The translations under genes and the position numbers were made by a program. Of a stretch of DNA of 12,405 nt, positions 6,732 to 12,405 are shown piece by piece. The DNA is taken from assembly GCA_934086775.1 (NCBI GenBank), contig CAKOIJ010000030.1, positions 1-12,405 on the forward strand, in the 5' to 3' direction. The notes below the pieces were generated by a model, which worked only from the letters and a program-made list of their open reading frames with translations, did not search any database and was not told the origin of the DNA. The first letter of the stretch is position 1. Each line of letters opens with the position of its first letter. This stretch comes from an uncultured Bacilli bacterium. GTDB taxonomy: Bacteria > Bacillota_I > Bacilli_A > RF39 > UBA660.

Positions 6732-7218
6732 TAAATATGAATAGAATAAACAAATATGCATATCTATAAGGCTTACTTTCTTTACATTTTTCTTTTATGT
6801 ACTTTGTAGTTTCTTTATAAGTTGCTATTTTATCTGCAAGAGTTACAATAAAACCTTCTATACTTTTAGGCGGAATTAATGTAAGTGGCCACATATGTTT
6901 TAGTATTATATCTTTTTCCTTATTATTCAAATTAAATTCTTTTATTGCATTATTAAGTGATATTCTAGGATGTTTAAAGCCATGAAGTCTTACTTCGTTT
7001 GTTCTCCAGTCATATAAATAAAAATCGTGTAAAAGCGCAGCTCTTGCAGCACTTTTATAATCTAATTTTAATTTTCTACATATTTTATAACTTATATACG
7101 CAACACTATAAGAATGTTCGTAAGTATTAGTATCAAAGTGTTGTCTAAAGTTATTCATAAGTTTTACTTTTTTATTATTTAAAATATCTTTAACTATGTA
7201 ATTAAATTCTTCTTTCAT
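6721..7218 (-). CDS. HD-domain phosphohydrolase of unknown substrate
   Basis: A 165-residue protein with the metal-binding HD pattern: H35 (TYEHSYSVAYISYKI), H64-D65 (ALLHDFYLYDW), H108 (LKHMWPL) and D129 (VTLADKIA). Such proteins hydrolyse phosphate esters of nucleotides or related compounds; no substrate can be named. The C-terminus is hydrophobic (RYAYLFILFIFKKI), perhaps a membrane-associated tail. The ATG at 7218 is preferred over a GTG three codons upstream (7227). Neither has a clear ribosome binding site, and a TATAAT box lies only 15-20 bases before the ATG, so the mRNA probably has almost no leader. It is a single gene ending in its own hairpin terminator. Confidence 0.85.
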   Translation of the reverse strand: MKEEFNYIVKDILNNKKVKLMNNFRQHFDTNTYEHSYSVAYISYKICRKLKLDYKSAARAALLHDFYLYDWRTNEVRLHGFKHPRISLNNAIKEFNLNNKEKDIILKHMWPLTLIPPKSIEGFIVTLADKIATYKETTKYIKEKCKESKPYRYAYLFILFIFKKI

Positions 7219-7233
7219 ATAAATCACTAATTA

Positions 7234-7239
7234 ATTATA
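7234..7239 (-). promoter_or_regulatory. -10 box for the HD-domain gene
   Basis: TATAAT on the minus strand, placing transcription start close to 7227. No convincing -35 box lies 17 bases upstream, where the T-run and arm of the hairpin at 7258-7275 sit. Confidence 0.5.
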
Positions 7240-7250
7240 CTCTAAAATTT

Positions 7251-7275
7251 AAAAAAAAGAAAGCATTTGCTTTCT
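7251..7275 (-). terminator. Intrinsic terminator between the insertion sequence and the HD gene
   Basis: AGAAAGC (7258-7264) pairs with GCTTTCT (7269-7275). Read on the minus strand it is followed by eight T. It lies just outside the left inverted repeat of the insertion-sequence remnant. It may be the original terminator of the surface-protein operon, now separated from it by the insertion. Confidence 0.75.
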
Positions 7276-7324
7276 AATTTGGCTCTTCAATTTCTGTGGG
7301 GAAGTAAATAAGAGAAAGCAAGGG

Positions 7325-7368
7325 AAAAACAAGCATTTTTAATGATTATATTATTAATACTTGTTTTT
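7325..7368. repeat. Stem-loop at the end of the transposase remnant
   Basis: AAAAACAAG (7325-7333) pairs with CTTGTTTTT (7360-7368), flanking the last stop codon of the transposase remnant. On the plus strand the right arm supplies a T-run. It may be an old terminator. Confidence 0.5.
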
Positions 7369-7823
7369 GTTCTTTATATTGCACTTTTAATTTTTCTATT
7401 GTTGATTCAGTACTTTCTATTTCTTTTCTTACTATATAATCTGATACATGATTATTTTCTGCTATCTGTTTAATGGACAAATGATAGTCTAATAAATCTT
7501 TTCTTATTTATATTTTTAATTTACTAGAAATACTACCATTTTTACTATTAAAATCAAACGGTTCTGTAAAAGTTTTCTTACACCTATGATAAGTAAATCT
7601 TATTTTTGTAATTTTTAAAATTACTTGTGTCCCTACTGCCCCTAAATATTTACTTCAAATCGGTTTTCTGACATTATGAATATTTCTTGTAAATTGATTA
7701 CAATTTGAACACCAAGCTTTCTTTTTCTAGATACTAACTCAGCATTATTATTCCATTTTTTTCTTTAATTCTCATAATCATTATTTCCTTTCTACTCAAT
7801 CCTAATAAGTTATAATTATCCAT
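7346..7823 (-). pseudogene. Broken ISL3-family transposase, N-terminal part
   Basis: An ATG at 7823-7821, with GAGGAG about 10 bases upstream, opens MDNYNLLGLSRKEI and then runs out of frame. A second frame from about 7711 to 7346 reads WCSNCNQFTRNIHNVRKPI, VILKITKIRFTYHRCKKTF, TEPFDFNSKNGSISSKLKI and KDLLDYHLSIKQIAENN. This is the zinc-finger and helix-turn-helix arrangement of ISL3 transposases. It is interrupted by TGA at 7655-7657 and TAA at 7508-7510. One expected zinc-finger cysteine is replaced by tyrosine (TYHRC). After the helix-turn-helix the frame ends in VQYKEQKQVLII, so the catalytic domain is deleted. The family call rests on residue patterns recalled from ISL3 proteins and was not checked by a search. 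Confidence 0.72.
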
Positions 7824-7863
7824 TATAACAGCTCCTCAAATTACTCTTAAAGGATTAATAATT

Positions 7864-7911
7864 ATTATACTTTGAAATGTAAAAAAAAGGAAAGCATTAT
7901 TTACTTTCCTT
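7864..7911 (-). promoter_or_regulatory. Hairpin terminator plus -10 box upstream of the transposase remnant
   Basis: AAGGAAAG (7887-7894) pairs with CTTTCCTT (7904-7911), followed on the minus strand by a T8 run. It is 76 bases past the beta-helix gene stop and may now end that operon. A TATAAT at 7869-7864 comes next, about 40 bases before the old transposase start. The unit closely resembles the terminator plus TATAAT in front of the HD gene. Confidence 0.6.
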
Positions 7912-7978
7912 GCACTTACAACTTCCCAACAGAAATCGAAGCTACTTTAATTAAATTTCCCCACAAAAATTGAAAAAC

Positions 7979-9847
7979 CTAAATTTCTGCTTCAACATTA
8001 TTAAAAGTAATCACATTATTATCTTCAATTGATTTAGTTAAATCAAATCTAAAATTAGGCTCACTTTTAGTTGGATTGTATACTCTTATAACATTTCCAT
8101 TATTGCTTGTTATCTTACCATCAATTATAGTAATATTTAGTACTTGGTCTTCTGTTTTATTATGTGTTTGATAATGTTTGTAATAAGTGTCATTTACTTC
8201 AACATATATAGCATCTCCAGTTGGATTAAATCCATTACCTGTTGATTTTAATTTGCTATTTTCTACTTTAGTTCCAGTAGCAGTTAATGTACCACCAATT
8301 ATAGTTAAATCACCTAATTTAATACCTATAGCTGTTTTACCAGTAATTTCTCCCCCAAGTATATTTACTTTCATATAACTTGGCATATAAATTGCTGTAT
8401 CGCTTGTACTAACCAGTTTTGCTCCTTCATAGATATTAACTGTAGAATTTTGCAAATATCCGCTACTATAGTTACCACTTATTGCATAAGCACCATCAGT
8501 TAAAATTGTACCATATACATCAGTAAATGAATTAGTACCAAGAATAACTAAACCATACCAATTAGCTTTTAAAGTAAAATTCTTTTCAAAAATGATATTC
8601 ATTCCATTTAAGTCGATTTTAGTATCTTCTTTTCCTTTGCCTGCTAATTCACCTATTTGAATTACACCATATGATGAATTCTCAGTTCTAACTAAAGAAC
8701 CATTTTTAAATATTATATGACTTCCATTGCCACCTGCGATTAAAATAGCAGGTTCAGCTTCTTTTCCGCTGTTTGCATTAGCAGTAACAGTCTTACCATT
8801 AAAGTCAACAACTATATTGTTATTTACATAAACAGTATTTGGTTTATCAATATTAAAATCTTTTAATACTGTTATTTCACTAGAACCAGCATTCACTGCT
8901 TCTGCAATGCTCTTATAATAACCTTTATCACTTTTTAATACAACATCAGCGTCTAACACATTAATAGTTCTTGTTACTTCAGAGGTATTTCCATTTTCAA
9001 ACGTTAATGTATATTTAATAGTAAATACACCAGATGCACTAAAAGTTAGTTTAGCACTTTCGACTGAATCGGATATCACCACATCTTTATTATAATTAGC
9101 TGTAAGTGAATTCCCACCATCTAAGGCAATTAATTTAGCAGTAGCTTTACTTCCCTTATAATCATTAGCAGTAATAGCTAATTTAACAGTAAGATTCTCT
9201 CCTACATAAACTTCATCATTAGTTGTTAATGATATAGCCGGATTTATCTTAATAAGAGGTTTATCCAACTCTTTTACATCTTCTTTTACTGTTTTAGATA
9301 AATCTACAGATACAAGTGTATTGTTACTTGTAAAAGTAAAACCACCTATCCATGAAGCAGGAATCACTAATTTTCCATCTTTTACTTCAGCTTTACTAGT
9401 TGCATCAATAGAATTAGGTTTTAAAGAACCCTCATCTACTGTACCATTAAATGGTATTTCAAATGTTTTTTCTTTATTATTTACATAATATATATTTAAA
9501 TTTTCTTCAAGATTAGCACTTTCAGCATCGCTTAAAAGTCTTAATTTTCCAGTTTCAACTGTAACCTCACTCCAATTTTGAGTAAGTTCACTATAATAAT
9601 ATGTTTTAACTTTAGAAGTATCTATTTCTCCATTTATTGCAAGTTGTAATTTGGCTTCATTCATACCAGCAAGTCCGGCAGCACTTAGAGTAACTATAGT
9701 ATTTTCATCAAATTTTGTTGATCCAAATACATATACATCACCTGTATAATCTTTGCTACTTTCTTTAACTGTTAAAGCGTCTACATTAATAGTTACAATA
9801 AACATTAAAAGTAAAGTTAAAACAATTTTTTTAAATTTTTTCATCAT
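7979..9847 (-). CDS. Secreted beta-helix surface protein, possibly truncated at its C-terminus
   Basis: A 622-residue exported protein. The signal peptide is residues 1-24 (KKFKKIVLTLLLMFIVTI core, likely cut after VDA). Residues about 27-300 are beta-rich, with an Ig-like stretch from about 203 to 298 (AISLTTNDEVYVGENLTV...). Residues about 308-600 have the repeated short-strand pattern of a right-handed parallel beta helix (YKSIAEAVNAG, VNNNIVVDFNGKTV, MKVNILGGEITG, LGDLTIIGGTLTATG). No catalytic motif, LPXTG signal or membrane anchor is seen, so adhesion or glycan binding is only a guess. The TAG stop takes its last base from the first base of the insertion-sequence end, so the native C-terminus may be lost. 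It follows the lipoprotein gene by 11 bases, and GGAAGGG precedes the start. A second ATG is at 9844. Confidence 0.85.
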   Translation of the reverse strand: MMKKFKKIVLTLLLMFIVTINVDALTVKESSKDYTGDVYVFGSTKFDENTIVTLSAAGLAGMNEAKLQLAINGEIDTSKVKTYYYSELTQNWSEVTVETGKLRLLSDAESANLEENLNIYYVNNKEKTFEIPFNGTVDEGSLKPNSIDATSKAEVKDGKLVIPASWIGGFTFTSNNTLVSVDLSKTVKEDVKELDKPLIKINPAISLTTNDEVYVGENLTVKLAITANDYKGSKATAKLIALDGGNSLTANYNKDVVISDSVESAKLTFSASGVFTIKYTLTFENGNTSEVTRTINVLDADVVLKSDKGYYKSIAEAVNAGSSEITVLKDFNIDKPNTVYVNNNIVVDFNGKTVTANANSGKEAEPAILIAGGNGSHIIFKNGSLVRTENSSYGVIQIGELAGKGKEDTKIDLNGMNIIFEKNFTLKANWYGLVILGTNSFTDVYGTILTDGAYAISGNYSSGYLQNSTVNIYEGAKLVSTSDTAIYMPSYMKVNILGGEITGKTAIGIKLGDLTIIGGTLTATGTKVENSKLKSTGNGFNPTGDAIYVEVNDTYYKHYQTHNKTEDQVLNITIIDGKITSNNGNVIRVYNPTKSEPNFRFDLTKSIEDNNVITFNNVEAEI

Positions 9848-9858
9848 TTTCCCTTCCT

Positions 9859-10635
9859 TTATTTATTAATTCTTGGATTTTCAATCTTTGTAATTTTATT
9901 TTTATTTGTTTTATATCCTGTTTTAGGAATAAATTTTTTAATTACAATTCCATCAGCAGTTATATCTAAATAACCATCTACTTTTTCACCATCTTTAGTT
10001 ACATATAAATATGTTTCTCCTACTACACTTTCAGCAACATCAACTTGTAAGTAACCCATCACAGGTTCTTTTTTAACTTCTTCCCATTTAGCAGTTAATG
10101 TTATACTTTTTGTAACTTTAGTATTAAAGTTATATAGTTTATCATTTAAATACCAGCCTAAAAATTTATATCCTTCTTTACTAGGATTAGATGGTTTTTT
10201 AGCCTTGTAATTTAATTGAACATATTTAGTGGCAACCTTACTTCCACCATCACTATTAAATGAAACAGTGAAAATAGTTACTTTATCATTTGGTTTTGCT
10301 GGTTCTTCAGGTTTAGCAGGTTCTTCAGGATTAGTTGGTTTTTCTGGTGCTACATCATTCTTAATCCATTTTGCTTTTAAAGTAATGTCTTTAGTAATCT
10401 TTGTATTAAAGTCAAACTTTGCACCATTAAGTTCCCAACTATCAAAAGTATATCCATCATAAACCGGAGATTTTGGTTCAACTAAAGAATTTCCTTCCTT
10501 AACGATTTGACTGCTAACTGTAGTTCCACCATTTGAATCAAACATTACAGTATATTCTTTTACTTTATTGCAACTACAAGCACTAATAAAAAATACACTA
10601 AATAAAACAAGGCAAAATAATTTTAATTTTTTCAT
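9859..10635 (-). CDS. Lipoprotein with two InlB-type B repeats
   Basis: 258 residues with a lipoprotein signal peptide and lipobox ISAC, lipidation expected at C20. Two Listeria-Bacteroides (InlB B) repeats follow, at about 27-90 and 121-184. Each has FxSxGG near its start, then GYxFxxW and FNTKxTKxITLxAKW. The linker at 97-117 is proline- and glutamate-rich (EEPAKPEEPAKP), encoded by an 18-base tandem repeat. The last 70 residues (VMGYLQVDVAESVVGETYLY...) form another beta-rich unit of unknown kind. B repeats occur in surface adhesins and internalins; no ligand can be named. It is the first gene of a two-gene operon, with AGGAGG seven bases or less before the ATG and a long structured leader. 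Confidence 0.9.
   Translation of the reverse strand: MKKLKLFCLVLFSVFFISACSCNKVKEYTVMFDSNGGTTVSSQIVKEGNSLVEPKSPVYDGYTFDSWELNGAKFDFNTKITKDITLKAKWIKNDVAPEKPTNPEEPAKPEEPAKPNDKVTIFTVSFNSDGGSKVATKYVQLNYKAKKPSNPSKEGYKFLGWYLNDKLYNFNTKVTKSITLTAKWEEVKKEPVMGYLQVDVAESVVGETYLYVTKDGEKVDGYLDITADGIVIKKFIPKTGYKTNKNKITKIENPRINK
10301..10336 (-). repeat. 18-base tandem repeat in the lipoprotein linker
   Basis: Two adjacent 18-base units (10301-10318 and 10319-10336) encode PEEPAK-type hexapeptides in the linker between the two B repeats. They differ at a few positions, and part of a further unit lies on the left. Copy number could vary without breaking the frame. Confidence 0.7.
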
Positions 10636-10674
10636 AATTCCTCCTTTCTATAATTTTTATGAGCAAGAAAAATA

Positions 10675-10716
10675 GACCACAAAAACTTAACAAATATTTA
10701 TTTTGTTTTCATGATC
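10675..10716 (-). promoter_or_regulatory. Terminator-like hairpin with a four-codon ORF in the lipoprotein leader
   Basis: On the minus strand GATCATGAAAAC (10716-10705) can pair along all 12 bases with GTTTTTGTGGTC (10686-10675), counting three G-U pairs, and is followed by TATTTTTCTT. The 5' arm contains an ATG (10712) opening MKTK and a TAA stop, with GAGGTGA eight bases before it. An inner stem AACAAA/TTTGTT is also possible. The arrangement suggests attenuation or translation-coupled control of the surface operon; this is inference. Confidence 0.55.
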
Positions 10717-10739
10717 TATATCACCTCATAACTAAGTAT

Positions 10740-10768
10740 ATTATAGCACTTAAATATTTAAAATTCAA
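10740..10768 (-). promoter_or_regulatory. Promoter of the lipoprotein and beta-helix operon
   Basis: TTGAAT (10768-10763), 17 bases, then TATAAT (10745-10740), with TGC just before the -10 box (extended -10). Transcription would start near 10733, giving a leader of about 98 bases. Confidence 0.8.
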
Positions 10769-10838
10769 TATAATAGACAAATGAAAAATTTTCTTCAGTT
10801 TATTAAATTCTCTTCTAAGACTTAATCATAACCAGCAC

Positions 10839-10982
10839 CTAGTATTTAATATCTTTAACAGGTATACATCTATTACTATTTTTATATTTACTTCTTTTAC
10901 TATTTATATTATCTACAATGTTAACATTATATAAAGTCATAACTATTAAATCTTTACTACTTAAAGTCTCAAACACACACAT
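10839..10982 (-). CDS. Doubtful 47-residue ORF in the intergenic region
   Basis: An ATG at 10982 opens 47 codons ending in TAG at 10839: MCVFETLSSKDLIVMTLYN, then a lysine- and asparagine-rich stretch ending CIPVKDIKY. No ribosome binding site precedes it, it starts in a GTGTGTGT stretch, and no family is recognised. It may be a relic of a lost gene or chance in AT-rich DNA. Apart from this, the leader and its promoter, nothing else is seen between 10636 and 11001. Confidence 0.15.
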   Translation of the reverse strand: MCVFETLSSKDLIVMTLYNVNIVDNINSKRSKYKNSNRCIPVKDIKY

Positions 10983-11001
10983 TAAATTATATGAATAAAA
11001 A

Positions 11002-11029
11002 GAAAGTAAAATTAATTAATCTTACTTTC
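11002..11029 (-). terminator. Intrinsic terminator of engB
   Basis: GAAAGTAA (11002-11009) pairs with TTACTTTC (11022-11029); the engB stop codon lies in the loop. The minus strand continues with TTCTTTTTATTC. Confidence 0.75.
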
Positions 11030-11596
11030 CATTATTTCTATTACTTTATCTCTACCTATTTTAGTAACTTTACTAAAATATATTATTTCATCTCCATATG
11101 CTATATCAATGGTGTTTTCTATTAGTTTGTTTTGTTTATCCCTCATAGATTTCTTAACTTTGTCATACTTAGTACATACTACTGTTACTGGTAAATTATA
11201 GTACTTAAGAAAATCATACATAATCAAATCATTTTCAGTTGGTTTGTGTCTATAATCAATAAGTAAAAAAACATGTTTTAAATTAGGTCTATTCATTATG
11301 TATTCTTCTATCATAATACCAAATTTTTCTTGTTTTTTATTACTTACAGCAGCATAACCATATCCAGGAACATCCACTAAATAACATAAATCATCTATTT
11401 CATAGAAATTAAGTGTTTGTGTTTTACCTGGTTTAGCACTCGTTCTTGCTAAGTTTTTCCTATTAACTAAAGCATTTATAAAACTAGATTTTCCTACATT
11501 ACTTCTACCTAACATTAAAAATTCGGGCTTGTTATCTGTAGGATATTGTGTAGTTCTAATAGCTACATTAGATAATTCTACTTTATCAAATTTCAT
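11012..11596 (-). CDS. engB: Ribosome biogenesis GTPase EngB (YsxC/YihA)
   Basis: An essential GTPase needed for assembly of the 50S ribosomal subunit. With the start at 11596 it has 194 residues, the normal length. G1 is GRSNVGKS (30-37). The family's G2 region is RTSAKPGKTQ (51-60). G3 is DVPG (75-78), within the signature DVPGYGYA. G4 is TKYD (142-145). The ATG at 11596 has GAGGAG seven bases upstream. An in-frame ATG 18 codons earlier (11650) would overlap the stop of the upstream gene, has no ribosome binding site, and adds residues absent from the family. A promoter lies in the gap, and a hairpin terminator follows directly, so engB seems to be transcribed alone. Confidence 0.96.
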   Translation of the reverse strand: MKFDKVELSNVAIRTTQYPTDNKPEFLMLGRSNVGKSSFINALVNRKNLARTSAKPGKTQTLNFYEIDDLCYLVDVPGYGYAAVSNKKQEKFGIMIEEYIMNRPNLKHVFLLIDYRHKPTENDLIMYDFLKYYNLPVTVVCTKYDKVKKSMRDKQNKLIENTIDIAYGDEIIYFSKVTKIGRDKVIEIMESKIN

Positions 11597-11621
11597 TAAT
11601 ATTCTCCTCTTCTTAATATAT

Positions 11622-11650
11622 ATTATACAAGAAAAGAGGTTCTTTAGCAA
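11622..11650 (-). promoter_or_regulatory. Promoter of engB, overlapping the end of the upstream gene
   Basis: TTGCTA (11650-11645) and TATAAT (11627-11622) are 17 bases apart. The -35 box includes the last codon and stop of the surface-protein gene, and the spacer runs through its terminator hairpin. Confidence 0.55.
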
Positions 11651-11654
11651 CCTC
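11636..11654 (-). terminator. Hairpin at the end of the surface-protein gene
   Basis: GAGGTT (11636-11641) pairs with AACCTC (11649-11654) around the TAA stop. The minus strand continues with TTTTCTTG. The stem is short, so this is a weak or partial terminator. Confidence 0.5.
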
Positions 11655-12405
11655 CATTTATTTCATAAGGACTAGAAGAAGACCCATTTCCTGATAACCA
11701 AAGTGTACAAGTTTTGAGAGAAATGGCAGGACGAACACCGTTCGAACGGTAGACATAGTTGTAGCTGAGGACGCCAGGGCTGCTAGAACCGGCCACACGC
11801 CACGATTCAGCATCGTTGTCATGCCAGCGGTAAGGCGAAAGCAACCACCAGTAAGTACTTCCTGTTATGCTTCCTCCAGCACTATTTAAATAATACCATG
11901 CAAATGGACTAGATAATATCGCGATCGATTTTCCTCCAGCATATGCTATTTCATCTGCTGTCATTAGTCCTATTGGATATGTTAGTTTTCCATTTCCTCC
12001 TCCTGTTGTACTTCCTGAAAATGCATCTTTTGTATCTTCGCAATCATATGTTGGATTTCCTGCATTTAGTCTTGTATATACATAGTAGTCAAAAGAACTA
12101 CTAGCATTATAACTTGGTGCTTTTCTATCATTACAATATACTGCTTCTGTACTTATGTATTTTGAGTAACTTGTTAAGTTATTACTATACCATGTATCTA
12201 TATATGTTTTTATTGTACTATTTCTTGTATTTGTTCTATTTGAAGCAAGTGAGCCACTTGTTCCATACATATATCCCACATACATCGAATCATTAGATGT
12301 ACTATTGAATTTACTTGTACCTACATAACCACTTGTTGTATCAGGACTTGTTCCTGCATATAATAATCTTACACTTCCATCATGATTTGTTCTTATTATT
12401 CTCCA
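11644..12405 (-). CDS. 3' part of a surface protein with a C-type-lectin-like variable domain
   Basis: The open frame runs without a stop to the right edge, so the true start lies outside; an internal ATG at 12285 is not the beginning. The visible 253 residues begin WRIIRTNHDGSVRLLYAGTS. Next come low-complexity Ser/Thr/Asn/Tyr-rich segments (STIKTYIDTWYSNNL) and two Cys-containing stretches (AVYCNDRKAP, TYDCEDTKDAF). A conserved block GKLTYPIGLMTADEIAYAGG and the tail domain WWLLSPY...NGVRPAISLK follow. The last residues are GSSSSPYEINGGC. This pattern resembles large surface proteins of gut Firmicutes (DUF6273 / Fib_succ_major-like, C-type-lectin-like fold). The role is presumably binding at the cell surface. 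Base composition changes sharply inside the tail domain, as described in the next entry. Confidence 0.8.
   Translation of the reverse strand, partial: WRIIRTNHDGSVRLLYAGTSPDTTSGYVGTSKFNSTSNDSMYVGYMYGTSGSLASNRTNTRNSTIKTYIDTWYSNNLTSYSKYISTEAVYCNDRKAPSYNASSSFDYYVYTRLNAGNPTYDCEDTKDAFSGSTTGGGNGKLTYPIGLMTADEIAYAGGKSIAILSSPFAWYYLNSAGGSITGSTYWWLLSPYRWHDNDAESWRVAGSSSPGVLSYNYVYRSNGVRPAISLKTCTLWLSGNGSSSSPYEINGGC
11716..11853 (-). other. Candidate DGR variable region: GC-rich, NNC-rich island in the lectin-like domain
   Basis: Positions 11721-11850 contain 73 G or C in 130 (56%); the flanking coding sequence is strongly AT-rich. The 46 codons from 11853 to 11716 include 19 ending in C (GCC, AGC, GGC, GTC, CTC, TAC, AAC and others). 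The codons just outside prefer A or T. The coded residues run WWLLSPYRWHDNDAESWRV, then AGSSSPGVLSYNYVYRS and NGVRPAISL. Constant W, SPY, PG, V and GVRPAISL positions alternate with residues reachable from AAC/AAT codons by changing A. Adenine-directed DGR mutagenesis leaves this kind of pattern at the 3' end of target genes. No template repeat or reverse transcriptase is in the window. Confidence 0.6.
11737..11750. repeat. 14-base perfect palindrome near the 3' end of the GC-rich island
   Basis: ACCGTTCGAACGGT equals its own reverse complement. It covers codons for R-S-N-G, just before the conserved VRPAISL. It could form a small cruciform or bind a dimeric protein, or be chance. Confidence 0.6.

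Larger units (their letters stand above)
7281..7979 (-). mobile_element. Decayed ISL3-family insertion sequence with both terminal inverted repeats
   Basis: Two 23-base ends in inverted orientation (7281-7303 and 7957-7979) match at 20 of 23 positions. They share the core TTCAATTT-TGTGGGGAA and start with GG. Between them lies a broken transposase gene of ISL3 character. The element is about 700 bases, roughly half a full ISL3 element, so most of the catalytic region is gone. The right end abuts the stop codon of the beta-helix surface gene. An exact 8-base target duplication could not be seen. A second, similar end (7922-7941) lies inside the right end. Confidence 0.7.

Noticed and set aside
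7219..7980. Template repeat or reverse transcriptase for the DGR in the gene-poor stretch
   Set aside because: The stretch reads as an ISL3 transposase remnant, is AT-rich and has no AAC-rich block resembling 11716-11853. No other part of the window has one either.
7273..7987. 8-base target-site duplication flanking the insertion-sequence remnant
   Set aside because: The flanks TCTAATTT and TAAATTTC share only short AT-rich similarity, not an exact duplication.
7979..8040. Sortase (LPXTG) anchor at the end of the beta-helix protein
   Set aside because: The C-terminus ends FNNVEAEI with no LPXTG motif, hydrophobic segment or basic tail.
11597..11650. Longer EngB starting at 11650
   Set aside because: The extra 18 residues are not typical of the family, lack a ribosome binding site and would overlap the upstream stop and the likely promoter.
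12283..12285. ATG as the start of the right-edge surface protein
   Set aside because: The same frame continues open for 40 more codons to the window edge with family-like sequence, and no ribosome binding site precedes this ATG.
1..12405. CRISPR array
   Set aside because: No regularly spaced direct repeats of 24-40 bases are visible.

Overview
The window is AT-rich DNA from a low-GC Bacillota genome. The best guess is an uncultured gut Bacilli/Mollicutes-related lineage, but the sequence does not fix the lineage. Three things support this. The core operon has the gene order of the Bacillus subtilis yrzL-yrrK-yrzB-yrrL-yrrM-yrrN-yrrO...greA cluster. Ribosome binding sites are strong and purine-rich, and promoters are TTGAAA/TATAAT-like. 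The surface proteins belong to types common in gut Firmicutes. TGA is used as a stop at several gene junctions and tryptophan is TGG, so the genetic code is the standard one, not the Mycoplasma code.

Layout. Every protein gene lies on the minus strand; only a tRNA-Lys(CTT) at about 6.6 kb is on the plus strand. Positions 200-6486 hold a tightly packed housekeeping operon. In transcription order it is ireB (UPF0297), ruvX, a DUF1292 gene, mltG, a YrrM/TrmR-type methyltransferase, two U32-family genes (YrrN/YrrO type), greA and tig. The first seven overlap each other by 4-23 bases or less. A second promoter with a consensus -35 box on the yrrO stop codon probably drives greA-tig, and a strong hairpin terminator follows tig. 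Left of it (1-93) is the start of another minus-strand gene with a G10 tract 13 codons in. One base less would open its frame to the window edge.

From 6.7 to 11.0 kb the DNA is accessory. It holds an HD-domain phosphohydrolase, a decayed ISL3-family insertion sequence (about 7281-7979), and a two-gene surface operon encoding a lipoprotein with two InlB-type repeats and a secreted beta-helix protein. The stop codon of the beta-helix gene falls exactly at the insertion-sequence end. The surface operon has a good promoter, then a leader with a four-codon ORF inside a terminator-like hairpin. After that come engB and, at the right edge, the 3' part of a large surface protein gene.

The most notable signal is in that last gene. 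A roughly 138-base island near its 3' end is about 56% GC in otherwise AT-rich coding sequence. It is full of NNC codons and encodes the tail of a C-type-lectin-like WWLLSPY...NGVRPAISL domain. This is what a variable region of a diversity-generating retroelement (DGR) looks like. No template repeat or reverse transcriptase lies inside the window, so the call rests on this signature.
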